Positions 31,034 to 40,449 are shown, counted from the first letter of the stretch. The stretch is 64,000 nt of DNA from Nitrosomaritimum sp049414205 (GCA_049414205.1 JBMSGE010000002.1:1-64000); one strand, 5' to 3'. Numbers and translations: made by a program. Notes: a model not told the origin generated them from the letters alone.

Positions 31034-32797
31034 TTGGCAATATCTTTTGCTATTGATAAAAAATTAATTATTTTGGTAATGCTTGTTTCAATCATTGCAT
31101 TATCAATTACTGCCTTTTTGAGTTTTAATTATGCTGAACAGATTTTAAAAGAAAGAACAGGAGAACAATTGTTTGGAGAATCATCCATACGAGGAGATAC
31201 AATCAGACTGTTATTAGAATCACGTATTGAGCAGAACCAAATTATCTCTACCGATCCAATGATCCAAATTCTCGTAAATGAATTAAATCAAACACCAGAT
31301 GATGAAGTTAAGAAAAAAATTGAAGAAAAACGAAGAGACTTTTTAACACAAATCCAAGCATTTCAAACTTTAATTGGATTTTCTATAGGTTTTGAGGATG
31401 TACAAATAATTGGAAAAAATGGAGACGTCTTATTTTCTCTGGGAAGAATTGAAAAAAATAATTTTATCAATGATCCCTTATTTGAAAAAGGGATAAAATC
31501 TTCATTGGTAGAATTTGAACCTTTTCAAAATAATAAAAAAATGATTGTCGTATCTCCTATTTTTGCAAAAGATAGTAAACTTGGAGATGAAGCAATCGGA
31601 GTAGTAATATCGAGAATGAGAACCGCTGCTATTGATAGTATCTTACTAAATAGGAGTGGACTAGGAGAATCTGGAGAAATCTACATTGTAAATAGAGACT
31701 TCTTAATGCTCTCTGAATCTAGATTTATTGAAAATACCATCTTCCAACAAAAAGTAGATACTCTTGGCGTTCAAAAGTGCTTTAATGAAGAACTCAACCA
31801 CGAGGGACTTTATCCAGACTATAGGGGAATTCCAATTTACGGATCAACTTACTGTGCAAATGATTTAGGATTTGTATTATTAGCAGAAATCGATGAAGCT
31901 GAAACAATCCAACCAATTCTTATTCTACAAGAACGAATATTCGAAACCGGTCTCTTAATCACCACTGGTATGGCAATCATTGCTTTTATCATCTCCAGAA
32001 ACTTCTCAAAGCCATTAATTAAACTAAAAAATGCAGCAAACACAATCGCAGATGGTAATTTTGAAGTCAGAACAAAAATCACAACTAGAGATGAAATAGG
32101 CGAACTATCGCATGCATTTGATTCAATGGCTCAAAAACTCCAAGACTCTTTAATTGAAATCAAAGAAAAAGAAGACGTAATTAAACAACAAGAAGACATC
32201 CTCCTACAATTTTCAGATTACAGCGAAAAATACTGTGTTTGTATGGTAGATATGATAAATTCAACAAAAATTACTTCTCAACTATCTGATGCGCAGGCTA
32301 GTGAATTTTATAAGATTTTCTTAAACTCCGTTGCCCTTACTGTTCGAAATTTTGGGGGTATAATTGTAAAAAATATTGGAGATGCTTTATTATTTTATTT
32401 TCCAGTTCTTCACGCAGAAAAAGAACTTACAATAAAAAAATGTCTTAATTGTTGTTTAACTTTAGGAGAATCCCACAAGGATATCGTTAAACAATTAAAC
32501 AAAGAGGGTTTACCTTCTGTTAATTTTAGAACTAGTGCTACTTTTGGAATAGTAAGAATAGCAAGAACTTCAACATCATCAGTTAATGATATCTTTGGAA
32601 CTACTGTTAATAGATGCGCAAAAATAAACAGAACTGCACCTGCAAATGGGTTGATAATAGGAGAAGAATTTTACGAAAATGCGAAAAATCTAGAAAATTA
32701 TAACTTTAAGAAAATCTCAAGCGAAATCGTATCCCCCGAACATGGTTTCATAGGTTATGTTGTTACAAGAAATCTAAAAAAGAAAGATAATTCATAG
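31034..32797 (+). CDS. membrane sensor: dCache-like domain, HAMP, class III nucleotide cyclase
   Basis: 587 residues, TTG start. TM1 about 11-32, extracellular sensor about 33-300, TM2 about 303-325, HAMP about 325-378 (ISRNFSKPLIKLKNAANTIA), coiled coil, then a class III cyclase domain. The two metal Asp are present (CMVDMINSTKIT; NIGDALLFYF). The transition-state region reads FGTTVNRCAKI, with the usual Arg four residues after Asn replaced by Lys. It would make cyclic nucleotide in response to an external ligand if active. Confidence 0.82.
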   Translation: MAISFAIDKKLIILVMLVSIIALSITAFLSFNYAEQILKERTGEQLFGESSIRGDTIRLLLESRIEQNQIISTDPMIQILVNELNQTPDDEVKKKIEEKRRDFLTQIQAFQTLIGFSIGFEDVQIIGKNGDVLFSLGRIEKNNFINDPLFEKGIKSSLVEFEPFQNNKKMIVVSPIFAKDSKLGDEAIGVVISRMRTAAIDSILLNRSGLGESGEIYIVNRDFLMLSESRFIENTIFQQKVDTLGVQKCFNEELNHEGLYPDYRGIPIYGSTYCANDLGFVLLAEIDEAETIQPILILQERIFETGLLITTGMAIIAFIISRNFSKPLIKLKNAANTIADGNFEVRTKITTRDEIGELSHAFDSMAQKLQDSLIEIKEKEDVIKQQEDILLQFSDYSEKYCVCMVDMINSTKITSQLSDAQASEFYKIFLNSVALTVRNFGGIIVKNIGDALLFYFPVLHAEKELTIKKCLNCCLTLGESHKDIVKQLNKEGLPSVNFRTSATFGIVRIARTSTSSVNDIFGTTVNRCAKINRTAPANGLIIGEEFYENAKNLENYNFKKISSEIVSPEHGFIGYVVTRNLKKKDNS

Positions 32798-32804
32798 TCA
32801 ATAA

Positions 32805-33131
32805 CTAAATTTTTTCAGTTGATTTCTGTTTTGTAGAAATATCAAAGGATTCTTCTACATCTGTGACAAATATCTTACCGTCTCCTTTTTGACCCGTATG
32901 GGCAGTATTCATTATCACTGAAACTACAGAATCTACCTCAGAATCGTTTACTACTGTAATAATCACATCTGTAGAATTAAATTCAATTTGTTTTCCACCA
33001 ATTTCTGGTCTGTCTCCTGCACCCTGCCCTAATGATTCAATGAGAGTCACCCCACCTACACCGGTATCTCTAATTGCTTTTACTACTTTTCTTGAGATCT
33101 CACTTTGAACAACAGTTTCTATTCGTTTCAT
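32805..33131 (-). CDS. P-II family protein, variant T-loop
   Basis: 108 residues. N-terminus MKRIETVVQSEISRKVVKAI, a T-loop of different sequence (ESLGQGAGDRPEIGG), and an intact B-loop TGQKGDGKIFV. Likely ATP/2-oxoglutarate binding with a different partner from the amt-linked copy. It is convergent with the cyclase gene (7 bases between stops). Confidence 0.88.
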   Translation of the reverse strand: MKRIETVVQSEISRKVVKAIRDTGVGGVTLIESLGQGAGDRPEIGGKQIEFNSTDVIITVVNDSEVDSVVSVIMNTAHTGQKGDGKIFVTDVEESFDISTKQKSTEKI

Positions 33132-33252
33132 GCAATTTCCAAGGAAAATTGCGATTTAAAAATATCTTTGGATAATTTCTAGTTATCATTTCTGAAAATC
33201 AACAAAGAAAATCTGCTTATCCTTATATCAGATTAAAAGAGAAAATTACGGT

Positions 33253-34242
33253 ATGTTGCATCTTTGGACTATAATTTTTTCAATAGGAATAACTTCCTTA
33301 TTTTCAACAGCATATGCAGATGATTACATAGTAGACATCCCTTATGGCGCTTATAACCCTGAATTAAACACGCCTGCTGAAGTTTGGTATTCTCCACCTG
33401 TTATCTCAATAACGGTTGGAGATTCAATCACTTGGTATAATGATGATAGAGAAGGTCATACAGTTACGAGTGGGGAAGGATCTGGACGATTTGGTTGGAT
33501 GAGTGATAATTTCGGAACTCCTGATGAATATTTTGATAGTAACCGATTCATGCCAGGCGAATCATGGTCTTTTACTTTTGATGAATCTGGAACTTTCTCA
33601 TATTACTGCACAATTCATCCCTGGATGGAAGGTATAGTAATTGTTGAAACAGAAATACCTGACTATCCTCATGATGCAACTGGGCAAAAATTAGAGTTCC
33701 CACTTTTACAATACACTCCAGATAGAAAAATAGAAGTTAATCTTTCTTGGGATCCACCAGTCATTAAAACACACGAAAAAATTCAATTTGTTTATCAATT
33801 TTATGATCCATCAACAAATTCTAACTTAGCAAATATGAAGTATAATTTTATAATTTTTCAAAATGGAAAAGAAATTTTTCGAGATGAAGGATTAAACCAA
33901 ATTGGTGGAGATTACCGTAATTTTGTTTTTGATGAGTCTGGTTCAATAATTGTTAGAGTTGAGGGAATTCAAACTTCTTCTATTTTAGCAGAAGAAAGTG
34001 TGACCGTATCAGGAGTAATTGAGAACAAAGCACAAAGGTCAGTTGATTTTACAGGTGTAGTTTATGACAATCCAGAAAAAACTACTCATGAAGCTTATCA
34101 TGTAAAACCTGCACAAAGACTCACATTCTATTATGAAATGGCCATGGCAATCATTTTAATTCCTGCCGCTATGTTTATTGGAATTATAATCTGGTTGAAA
34201 CGATCACCTAAAATCCCTGAAGGGAAATCAAGCGCGGTGTAA
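33253..34242 (+). CDS. cupredoxin (plastocyanin-like) domain protein, membrane anchored
   Basis: 329 residues. Signal peptide 1-22. Cupredoxin domain about 25-135: Cu ligands H (GHTVTSG), then C, H and M in the loop YYCTIHPWMEG. A second beta domain (about 150-260) and a C-terminal membrane helix (about 296-318). Typical blue-copper electron carrier of the copper-dependent electron transport in these archaea; extracellular or pseudoperiplasmic side. Confidence 0.88.
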   Translation: MLHLWTIIFSIGITSLFSTAYADDYIVDIPYGAYNPELNTPAEVWYSPPVISITVGDSITWYNDDREGHTVTSGEGSGRFGWMSDNFGTPDEYFDSNRFMPGESWSFTFDESGTFSYYCTIHPWMEGIVIVETEIPDYPHDATGQKLEFPLLQYTPDRKIEVNLSWDPPVIKTHEKIQFVYQFYDPSTNSNLANMKYNFIIFQNGKEIFRDEGLNQIGGDYRNFVFDESGSIIVRVEGIQTSSILAEESVTVSGVIENKAQRSVDFTGVVYDNPEKTTHEAYHVKPAQRLTFYYEMAMAIILIPAAMFIGIIIWLKRSPKIPEGKSSAV

Positions 34243-34283
34243 TTTTAAAAATATAAAAATAAATTGAAAATGATTGAATTCGA

Positions 34284-34583
34284 CTAGTCTACTAGTTCGG
34301 TCCAACCTTTTACGAAGACTGAATCTTTGTGGAGTGGAACTGGTTGTCCAACAGTAAAGTCCATTGGTCTCATCCAAAAGATTGCTTTTGTTGGGCATAC
34401 ACCGATGCATGCACCATCAGAAATACATCTTTCTGGGTAAAAGACAAATGCTTTACCTCTCTTCCAGCCTTCAACTGGTTTTACTCTAAGGACATCTGGA
34501 CCAAGTGTTGTACAGATTTCTACACATAGTGCACATCCGATACACATTTGTTCGCTGATGTCGGGAATAATTCCTACTGGCAT
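34284..34583 (-). CDS. ferredoxin with one Asp-type cluster motif
   Basis: 99 residues. First cluster C-I-G-C-A-L-C-V-E-I-C fits a full [4Fe-4S] motif. The second reads C-I-S-D-G-A-C-I-G-V-C-P (CxxDxxC...CP), so Asp replaces one Cys, as in clusters with an exchangeable iron or a [3Fe-4S] form. Typical archaeal 7Fe/8Fe ferredoxin with a mid-protein basic loop. Electron carrier; partner unknown. Confidence 0.88.
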   Translation of the reverse strand: MPVGIIPDISEQMCIGCALCVEICTTLGPDVLRVKPVEGWKRGKAFVFYPERCISDGACIGVCPTKAIFWMRPMDFTVGQPVPLHKDSVFVKGWTELVD

Positions 34584-34694
34584 TACAGAAATTTTTCAGC
34601 TTTTGATCTTTATATAATTTACCAAGAAAAATTGGATTATAACACCGTTTCAAATTTTATAACGCCGTTTGAAAAATTGATCGCAGTATTATGA

Positions 34695-35306
34695 TTATTT
34701 CATAATTTTAAAAGATCTAGCATTTTTTTCACTCTTATCTAGAACATTGAGAATTAAACCCGATTCAGATGTAATTAGGTCGTAGAAACCAACATTTTTT
34801 GATCTAACCAAGTGTCTACCTGTTGGAGAAAGAATGTAATCATTACTTTCATTTTTTCTAATCATAGCCGTTATCACAATAAGAGAATTTGAATATTTGG
34901 CCACTGAAGACAGTAACATTATTGCTGAGTTGATAAATCTTACATATTCTAACTCATCAAACATGTTGTAAAGTCCATTTATGGTATCTAAGATTATTAG
35001 GCTTTTTTCATTTTGAATTTTTCTGATTATCTCTTTAATATTATCAATGAAGGTTGTTCCATTAGAAACCAAAATCTCTAATTTTTCATTTTTTCTAATC
35101 ATACCGGAATTTACATATCCACTATACAATAAATCAAAATCTAAAAAAATAACTGGAAAATCTACTGATTCTATTAATTTATTCAAAAATTCAGTTTTAA
35201 AAAAAGTATTAGATGATAAAATAATGTTAAAATTCTTTTCTGAAAATTCATTTTTGATTTGTAACAAATCTTTATCAAAAATTTGGTTAGGATTTTTATC
35301 CAACAC
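34695..35306 (-). CDS. RecA/KaiC-like protein without Walker A
   Basis: 203 residues. A Walker-B-like strand LIILDTINGLYNM and an upstream strand VIFLDFDLLYSG in the KaiC/RecA order, but the P-loop position (SSNTFFKTEF) lacks GxxxxGK(S/T). Probably a degenerate ATPase or adaptor. Divergent from the class V aminotransferase; only 26 bases separate them, so the promoters overlap. Confidence 0.65.
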   Translation of the reverse strand: MLDKNPNQIFDKDLLQIKNEFSEKNFNIILSSNTFFKTEFLNKLIESVDFPVIFLDFDLLYSGYVNSGMIRKNEKLEILVSNGTTFIDNIKEIIRKIQNEKSLIILDTINGLYNMFDELEYVRFINSAIMLLSSVAKYSNSLIVITAMIRKNESNDYILSPTGRHLVRSKNVGFYDLITSESGLILNVLDKSEKNARSFKIMK

Positions 35307-35332
35307 TAATTTACCAAATTACAGATATAATA

Positions 35333-36481
35333 ATGAATTTCAACTCAAAAGATATCTCTGAGGATTTCTCAATTGATAAAATCTATCTAAACAATGCTTC
35401 TGTCTCAATAATGCCTAAGGAAAGTATTGAAGAGATGAGAGAATTTTTGATTTCATATAATTCTGTAGGGCCTGATTCTATTGAATCTGAGCCTATAGTC
35501 ACAGAAAAATTGAGAAGTGCCAGAAAAATTATTGCAAAAATTATACATTCTCAACCTGATGAAATTATCTTAACTCAAAGTACTACTGATGGAATCAATA
35601 TAGTATCAAATGGTCTTTCCTTTGATTCTGATTCTAATATTATTATTCGTGGAATGTCTCATGAACATCATGCAAATCTATATCCTTGGCTTCGTCTCGA
35701 AAATAAAACAGAGATTAGAAATCTACCTATAGATGAAAATGGATTCTTTAACTTTGATGATTTTAACAAACTGGTAAATGACAAAACAAAATTAGTTTCA
35801 CTTAGTCATGCATTGTATAACACAGGAGCTATTTTGCCAATTGAAAAAGTTGGAAAAATTCTAGATAACAAAATTCCTTTCTTTGTTGACAGTGCTCAAA
35901 CGGTTGGATGTATAGATAATCTTAGCGTAAAAGATCTAAAATGTGACTTTATGGCCTTCAATGGTTCAAAATGGCTTTGCGGCCCCATGGGAACAGGACT
36001 ATTTTACTGCAATAGAAAATCTAGTGAGTTACTAGAACCAATTACTATTGGTGGTGAGTCAGCCATGTTATATGAAGAATCAAAACTAGCTTTCAAGGAA
36101 TTACCTGAGAAATTTCAAACTGGATTTAGGAACTATGTAGGAATTGTTGGCTTGGAATCCTCAGCAAGATATCTTTACAATTTCGGAATTGATAACATCT
36201 ACAAAAAAAACAAGTATCTATCAGATATGTTAAGAGACGAATTATCACAAAATTCTAAGATAACCATTTACGGTCCAGATGATTCAAAAGAACGCACAAG
36301 CATAGTATCTTTCACTATTGAGGGACATGAACCACAATTTGTTGTAGAAAAATTAGAAAAGCAAGGGATAATCCTGGCAGTTAGGGAAATCTATGAAAAA
36401 AAGATTGTTCGAGCATCACCACATCTTTTCAATACAGAATCCCAAATACTTCAAGTGGTAGATGCGATAAAGAAATTATAG
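35333..36481 (+). CDS. class V aminotransferase-fold PLP enzyme, non-desulfurase
   Basis: 382 residues. PLP Lys in NGSKWLCGPMGTG, with the His/Asp frame of the fold (HEHHANLYPW, VDSAQTVGC). The active-site Cys loop of SufS/IscS is absent: the equivalent end reads VREIYEKKIVRASPHLFN. So it is not a cysteine desulfurase; closer to isopenicillin-N epimerase-like or related PLP enzymes. Substrate unknown. Confidence 0.8.
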   Translation: MNFNSKDISEDFSIDKIYLNNASVSIMPKESIEEMREFLISYNSVGPDSIESEPIVTEKLRSARKIIAKIIHSQPDEIILTQSTTDGINIVSNGLSFDSDSNIIIRGMSHEHHANLYPWLRLENKTEIRNLPIDENGFFNFDDFNKLVNDKTKLVSLSHALYNTGAILPIEKVGKILDNKIPFFVDSAQTVGCIDNLSVKDLKCDFMAFNGSKWLCGPMGTGLFYCNRKSSELLEPITIGGESAMLYEESKLAFKELPEKFQTGFRNYVGIVGLESSARYLYNFGIDNIYKKNKYLSDMLRDELSQNSKITIYGPDDSKERTSIVSFTIEGHEPQFVVEKLEKQGIILAVREIYEKKIVRASPHLFNTESQILQVVDAIKKL

Positions 36482-36733
36482 ATTTTCTTGCTCTTCTATA
36501 ACCATCATAGTAAGAGTTGATTGTACTTTACCTATTTTTCTAATCTTATTTGTAATGATTGCACGTAATTTTTCGGCATTATCAGAAGATAACTTCAAAA
36601 CAATGTCATAAACTCCATAAACACCTTGAACCTCGTACTGGACATCTTCTTCTTGAAGAATTTGTTTGACTTCGTTGATTATTGTACTGTCTGAACCTAA
36701 ATCAGAATTCAATAAAACATATGCTGTAGGCAT
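36476..36733 (-). CDS. stand-alone Lrp/AsnC (RAM) ligand-binding domain
   Basis: 85 residues from the ATG at 36733 (MPTAYVLLNSDLGSDS). It has the strand-helix-strand RAM fold (EVQGVYGVYDIVLKL, AIITNKIRKIGKVQSTLTMM) without the HTH of full Lrp. Such proteins bind amino acids and modulate partners. Its end overlaps the convergent aminotransferase gene by 6 bases. Confidence 0.85.
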   Translation of the reverse strand: MPTAYVLLNSDLGSDSTIINEVKQILQEEDVQYEVQGVYGVYDIVLKLSSDNAEKLRAIITNKIRKIGKVQSTLTMMVIEEQENL

Positions 36734-36795
36734 GTTGCAGATTTTCATAAAGAGTATTTAACTTTTCATAGATCTCAAAAACTGATTAACTACTA

Positions 36796-37455
36796 TTGAG
36801 ATTCATTGATGTGAAACAGCTAGATCTAACATTAACAATTTCTCCGTCTATTCCCAGCTTTCCTGGTTCTCCCTCCCCTCAATTTCTCAAATGGTCTACA
36901 ATTAAAGAGGATCAATACAATTTAGAATTGTTATTTCTAAGCTCTCATACTGGAACGCACATAGATGCACCTTATCATTTTACTACAAAAGGAGAAAAAA
37001 TCCATCAAATTCCTTTAACTCGTTTAATTGGTAATGCATTATTAATCAAAATTAAAAAAGAAAAAAATCAAGAAATCACAAAAAAAGATTTACTTAATTT
37101 TGAAAAAAAAAATGGAAAAATAAAAAATTTTTCTTCAGTAATTTTTTTTACAGGATGGCAAAAAAATTTAGAAAAAAAAAATTATTTTTTAAACAATCCT
37201 GGATTATCCAGATCTGCAGCTAATTATTTAGCCACAAAAAAAATCAATTTGATAGGAATAGATTCACCAAGCATAGATCTTGGAACAGATAAAAATTTTT
37301 CAGCACATAAAATATTGGCAAAAAACAACGTTCTGATTGTTGAAAATCTTTCAAATTTAAATAAAATTCCTAAACTTAATTTTGATTTTATCATCCTACC
37401 CCTTAAACTAAAAAATGCTACAGGATCTCCTGTAAGAGCGATTGCTAATTACTGA
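36796..37455 (+). CDS. cyclase-family (kynurenine formamidase-like) hydrolase
   Basis: 219 residues, TTG start. Metal motif H-T-G-T-H-I-D-A-P-Y-H (the HxGTHxDxPxH signature of the PF04199 cyclase/formamidase family), then GIDSPSIDLG. It hydrolyses N-formyl or related bonds in known members; the substrate here is unknown. Its end overlaps the radical SAM gene by 7 bases (convergent). Confidence 0.83.
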   Translation: MRFIDVKQLDLTLTISPSIPSFPGSPSPQFLKWSTIKEDQYNLELLFLSSHTGTHIDAPYHFTTKGEKIHQIPLTRLIGNALLIKIKKEKNQEITKKDLLNFEKKNGKIKNFSSVIFFTGWQKNLEKKNYFLNNPGLSRSAANYLATKKINLIGIDSPSIDLGTDKNFSAHKILAKNNVLIVENLSNLNKIPKLNFDFIILPLKLKNATGSPVRAIANY

Positions 37456-38507
37456 ACAAAATGAAATCTATTTTTTTTATAATTTTTTGATAGTTTTCCT
37501 ATAATTGGAATTTGATTTCCACAAAATTCACATTGGTTATTATCATCAAGGTGCCATGATTCTATATCAAAACTAAATCTCTTAATTACAATATTATTAC
37601 ATTCAGGACAATAGGTGTGTTCTAGTGGATGACCAGGAACATTTCCAATGTATGCATACTTTAATCCAATTTTTTTTGCAATCTCATGATGCTTTTCTAA
37701 TGTTTTGACTGGAGTAGAATCAAATTCCATCATTTTGTAGTCAGGATGAAAACGTAAAAAATGAATGGGCATCTCTGGTCCAAATTCATCATAAACAAAT
37801 TTGCATAATTTTTCTGCATACTCTAAACTATCACCAACTTCTGGAACGATCAAATCTGTTATCTCTACATGGATTTTTGTTTTATCTCGAATTTCTAATA
37901 GAGTGTCAAAAACTGGTTTCGGATCAGGAACTCCAATGTATTTTCTTGTAAATTCTGGTTCAGCACTACCTTTGAAATCTACTGTAATAGAATCCAAAAA
38001 CTCTCCCATCATTTTTACTGATTCTGGGGTATCATATCCATTTGAAACAAAAATATTGTAAAGATCATTTTGATGTGCAATTACACCACAATCTCTGGCA
38101 TATTCTATGAAAATTGATGGCTCATTGTATGTATATGCAATACCGTCTGCTCCATTATCTAATGCAGTTTGTACAACTTGTTCTGGGGTCATGTCAACTC
38201 CCTCGACTTTTCTTCTTTGACTAATATCATAATTTTGACAGTATTTACAAAGCCAATTACAGCCAGTAGTCGCAATTGAGTATACTTTTGAGCCTGGATG
38301 ATAGTGTGTAACAGGTTTTTTTTCGATTGGATCGACATGGCCTGCAATAACTTTGCCATAAACAAACAAGTCTAATTTCCCATGATTATTCCCGCGGATT
38401 CCACACAAACCAATTTGTCCCTCGGCCATCTCACAGTATCTTGCACATGCAGTACACCTCACCTTGTTATCCGATAATTTTTCATAAAGAATAGCTTCCT
38501 TACCCAT
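37449..38507 (-). CDS. amrS: AmmeMemoRadiSam system radical SAM enzyme
   Basis: 352 residues. Radical SAM site C-N-W-L-C-K-Y-C (CxxxCxxC) with an N-terminal Cys cluster (CTACARYCEM, LCGIRGN) and C-terminal Cys pairs (CPEC, CEFC). The family pattern VDPIEKKPVTHYHPGS is typical. AMMECR1 and Memo partners of the system are not in this window. Product and cellular role are not known. Confidence 0.87.
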   Translation of the reverse strand: MGKEAILYEKLSDNKVRCTACARYCEMAEGQIGLCGIRGNNHGKLDLFVYGKVIAGHVDPIEKKPVTHYHPGSKVYSIATTGCNWLCKYCQNYDISQRRKVEGVDMTPEQVVQTALDNGADGIAYTYNEPSIFIEYARDCGVIAHQNDLYNIFVSNGYDTPESVKMMGEFLDSITVDFKGSAEPEFTRKYIGVPDPKPVFDTLLEIRDKTKIHVEITDLIVPEVGDSLEYAEKLCKFVYDEFGPEMPIHFLRFHPDYKMMEFDSTPVKTLEKHHEIAKKIGLKYAYIGNVPGHPLEHTYCPECNNIVIKRFSFDIESWHLDDNNQCEFCGNQIPIIGKLSKNYKKNRFHFVQ

Positions 38508-38591
38508 CTGACATCATACTATCTTTATTTCGCATATAAGGTGACTGTATCATTCGCAATCCTAAAAATATAGAATTTACAATCAATATCT

Positions 38592-39086
38592 ATGAGTAAA
38601 CCAGGAAATGTATGGAGAAAAGTACATGGAAAAATTACTAAACGTCCTACAAATTTCTCTTGGCTAATTGATGAAAAACTTGCAGGTTCTGGCATACCAA
38701 CAAGTTTTGATGAGTTAGATTGGATTCTGAAACAAGGGGTAAAATCAATTGTAACTATGACAGAAAATGCATTACCTCAAGAATGGGTAAATGAAATTGG
38801 ATACTTGCATGTCCCAACACCAGATCTAACAGCTCCTGATATGGAAAAAATAGATTTAGCAGTTGATTTTATACATGAAAATATTACTGATAATCAAGCA
38901 GTAATGGTTCACTGTGCAGCAGGAATGGGAAGGGCAGGAACTATTTTGGCGTGTTACCTTGTAAAGTATAAGAAATTTTCAGCAGAAAATGCAATAGAAA
39001 AAATTAGAAAAGAAAGACCAGGTTCTATTCAATCTGAAACTCAAGAGTTAGCAATTACTTTTTATCAAAAACATGTAGAAAATTAG
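38592..39086 (+). CDS. dual-specificity (PTP-type) protein phosphatase
   Basis: 164 residues. P-loop H-C-A-A-G-M-G-R-A-G (HCx5R) with a preceding strand (AVMVHCAA) and the general-acid Asp loop in PTPDLTAPD. The length fits a minimal DSP domain. Substrate unknown. Its stop overlaps that of the convergent 51-residue gene. Confidence 0.87.
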   Translation: MSKPGNVWRKVHGKITKRPTNFSWLIDEKLAGSGIPTSFDELDWILKQGVKSIVTMTENALPQEWVNEIGYLHVPTPDLTAPDMEKIDLAVDFIHENITDNQAVMVHCAAGMGRAGTILACYLVKYKKFSAENAIEKIRKERPGSIQSETQELAITFYQKHVEN

Positions 39087-39238
39087 ATAAATTCTGACAC
39101 TAGTTTTCCATCAACGATTTTTATTTTTAATTTTTTATTTTCTTGAAATGTTAGTGTTAAATCACCATCAGAATCTGGATCATCCACTTTTACCAATTCT
39201 AACATTTTGATTTGCTCAAATTTTTCCATTTTTTTCAC
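39083..39238 (-). CDS. 51-residue hypothetical protein (pair, second gene)
   Basis: GTG at 39238, immediately after the stop of the 50-residue gene (0-base gap); an internal ATG at 39229 is possible. Contains ELVKVDDPDSDGDLTL and a lysine-rich beta end. The paired neighbour has a similar strand-rich layout, so the two may be a duplicated small module. Overlaps the phosphatase stop. No family recognised. Confidence 0.5.
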   Translation of the reverse strand: MKKMEKFEQIKMLELVKVDDPDSDGDLTLTFQENKKLKIKIVDGKLVSEFI

Positions 39239-39391
39239 TTATTCCGGGATAGATACTGTCTCAATTTTTCCATCTACAGCCTTTATGAATAAAAATCTGT
39301 TATCTTTGAGAATAAATGTAATTCCACCTTCTTTATCCGGCTCCTCAACTTCAAGAATTGGTTGTCCTAGTAGACCATCGTATTTTGCCAT
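39239..39391 (-). CDS. 50-residue hypothetical protein (pair, first gene)
   Basis: ATG at 39391. Sequence reads GQPILEVEEPDKEGGITFIL and FIKAVDGKIETVSIPE, a strand-rich soft domain. The next gene starts directly after its stop. Codon use and coupling support it; family unknown. Confidence 0.5.
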   Translation of the reverse strand: MAKYDGLLGQPILEVEEPDKEGGITFILKDNRFLFIKAVDGKIETVSIPE

Positions 39392-39570
39392 ACAAACTCA
39401 TCAAAAAAGTTCCATATATCCCTAATTGCCCTAAATTCTCTATTTTTATTTGAAATTTATATCAAGTTGAGAAAATACAATAAAATTATTATTTTTATTA
39501 ATATTCAACAAACCCACAAGAGAAAAAAAATAATACACATAATAGGGATATTTTTTTAGGCAATACAGAA

Positions 39571-39927
39571 ATGGATCATAAAGCATTATGCACAAAAGTC
39601 TTAGAAATTGAACCTCATGTCAGGTTTAGTGGAATTTTAAACTCTCGTGGTGATCTTGCTGTTCAAAGTAATAGAAATGATTCAGAAGCATTACTTAGTG
39701 CTGATGAAGTAAAAATGTCAGTTCACTATACCTTTCAGAGATGGACAAGTATTCAAAACCTAGCTCATAAAATTGGAAATGAAAAAACAAACATTACAGA
39801 ATTTGATAAAGTTACATTGATTAGTCTTTTACTGAATGACGGAAACCTTCTCTTACTAAGCTCTGAACCAGGAGCAAATTATATGGAAATTATTTCTAAA
39901 GTTAAGCAAATAATTCCAGATGAATAA
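39571..39927 (+). CDS. Roadblock-like family protein (paralogue C of three)
   Basis: 118 residues. Distant copy of 22922 and 28751: HVRFSGILNSRGDLAVQSN and TEFDKVTLISLLLNDGNLLLLSS follow the same strand-helix order. Shorter and more diverged. Function unknown. Confidence 0.55.
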   Translation: MDHKALCTKVLEIEPHVRFSGILNSRGDLAVQSNRNDSEALLSADEVKMSVHYTFQRWTSIQNLAHKIGNEKTNITEFDKVTLISLLLNDGNLLLLSSEPGANYMEIISKVKQIIPDE

Positions 39928-39941
39928 TTAGGTTTAACAAA

Positions 39942-40124
39942 TTGTCTCTTGTTTGGACATTTATTTTCTTAGCAGTATTAGTTTACCTTAGTACAAATCT
40001 GGTTCTAAAAATAGATCATCTAGATGGATGGCTTAAAGCGCTTTACTTTATTGTTTTAATCCCTGGATATGGACTAGTTACATACCAAATTAGAATGCAT
40101 TTTCAAAGAAAACAACAACCTTGA
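39942..40124 (+). CDS. 60-residue membrane protein
   Basis: TTG start. Two membrane helices (FIFLAVLVYLSTNLVL, ALYFIVLIPGYGLVTYQ) with a short loop between them. It lies 15 bases after the previous gene. Family not recognised. Confidence 0.5.
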   Translation: MSLVWTFIFLAVLVYLSTNLVLKIDHLDGWLKALYFIVLIPGYGLVTYQIRMHFQRKQQP

Positions 40125-40191
40125 CCAACTAATTGACAACAAACTCTATTTTTCTTCTAAAATTATAAGGTAGTAATAAAGTGAAATTGTA

Positions 40192-40449
40192 TTGAAGGGA
40201 CTTTACTGGTTAATTTTGGGATTATGTGTTTGGTTTGTTCCTACAATTATCTTTAATGCTATGGTTACATCAGGAGAATCCGAATTAACGCCAGAAGAAG
40301 CTTCTTCCGACATTCCGGCAGAATTTGTAATTATTTTATTTGCAGCATCACTACCACTAATTCTAAAAGGAGTAATAACGATACGAAAGGAAAGAAAAAC
40401 TGAAAGAAAGAATTCGAAAAAAGATAAGAAAAAACCCAAGAAAAAATAA
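40192..40449 (+). CDS. small membrane protein with basic tail
   Basis: 85 residues, TTG start. Two membrane helices (about 3-22 and 42-61) and a very Lys/Arg-rich C-terminal tail (KERKTERKNSKKDKKKPKKK), likely cytosolic and nucleic-acid or lipid contacting. Family not recognised. Confidence 0.5.
   Translation: MKGLYWLILGLCVWFVPTIIFNAMVTSGESELTPEEASSDIPAEFVIILFAASLPLILKGVITIRKERKTERKNSKKDKKKPKKK

Noticed and set aside
32529..32537. TAGTGCTAC within the cyclase gene
   Set aside because: Inside coding sequence and without a TATA or a second half; chance match.
35333..36481. Cysteine desulfurase (SufS/IscS)
   Set aside because: The fold and PLP Lys fit, but the active-site Cys loop is absent (VREIYEKKIVRASPHLFN at that place).
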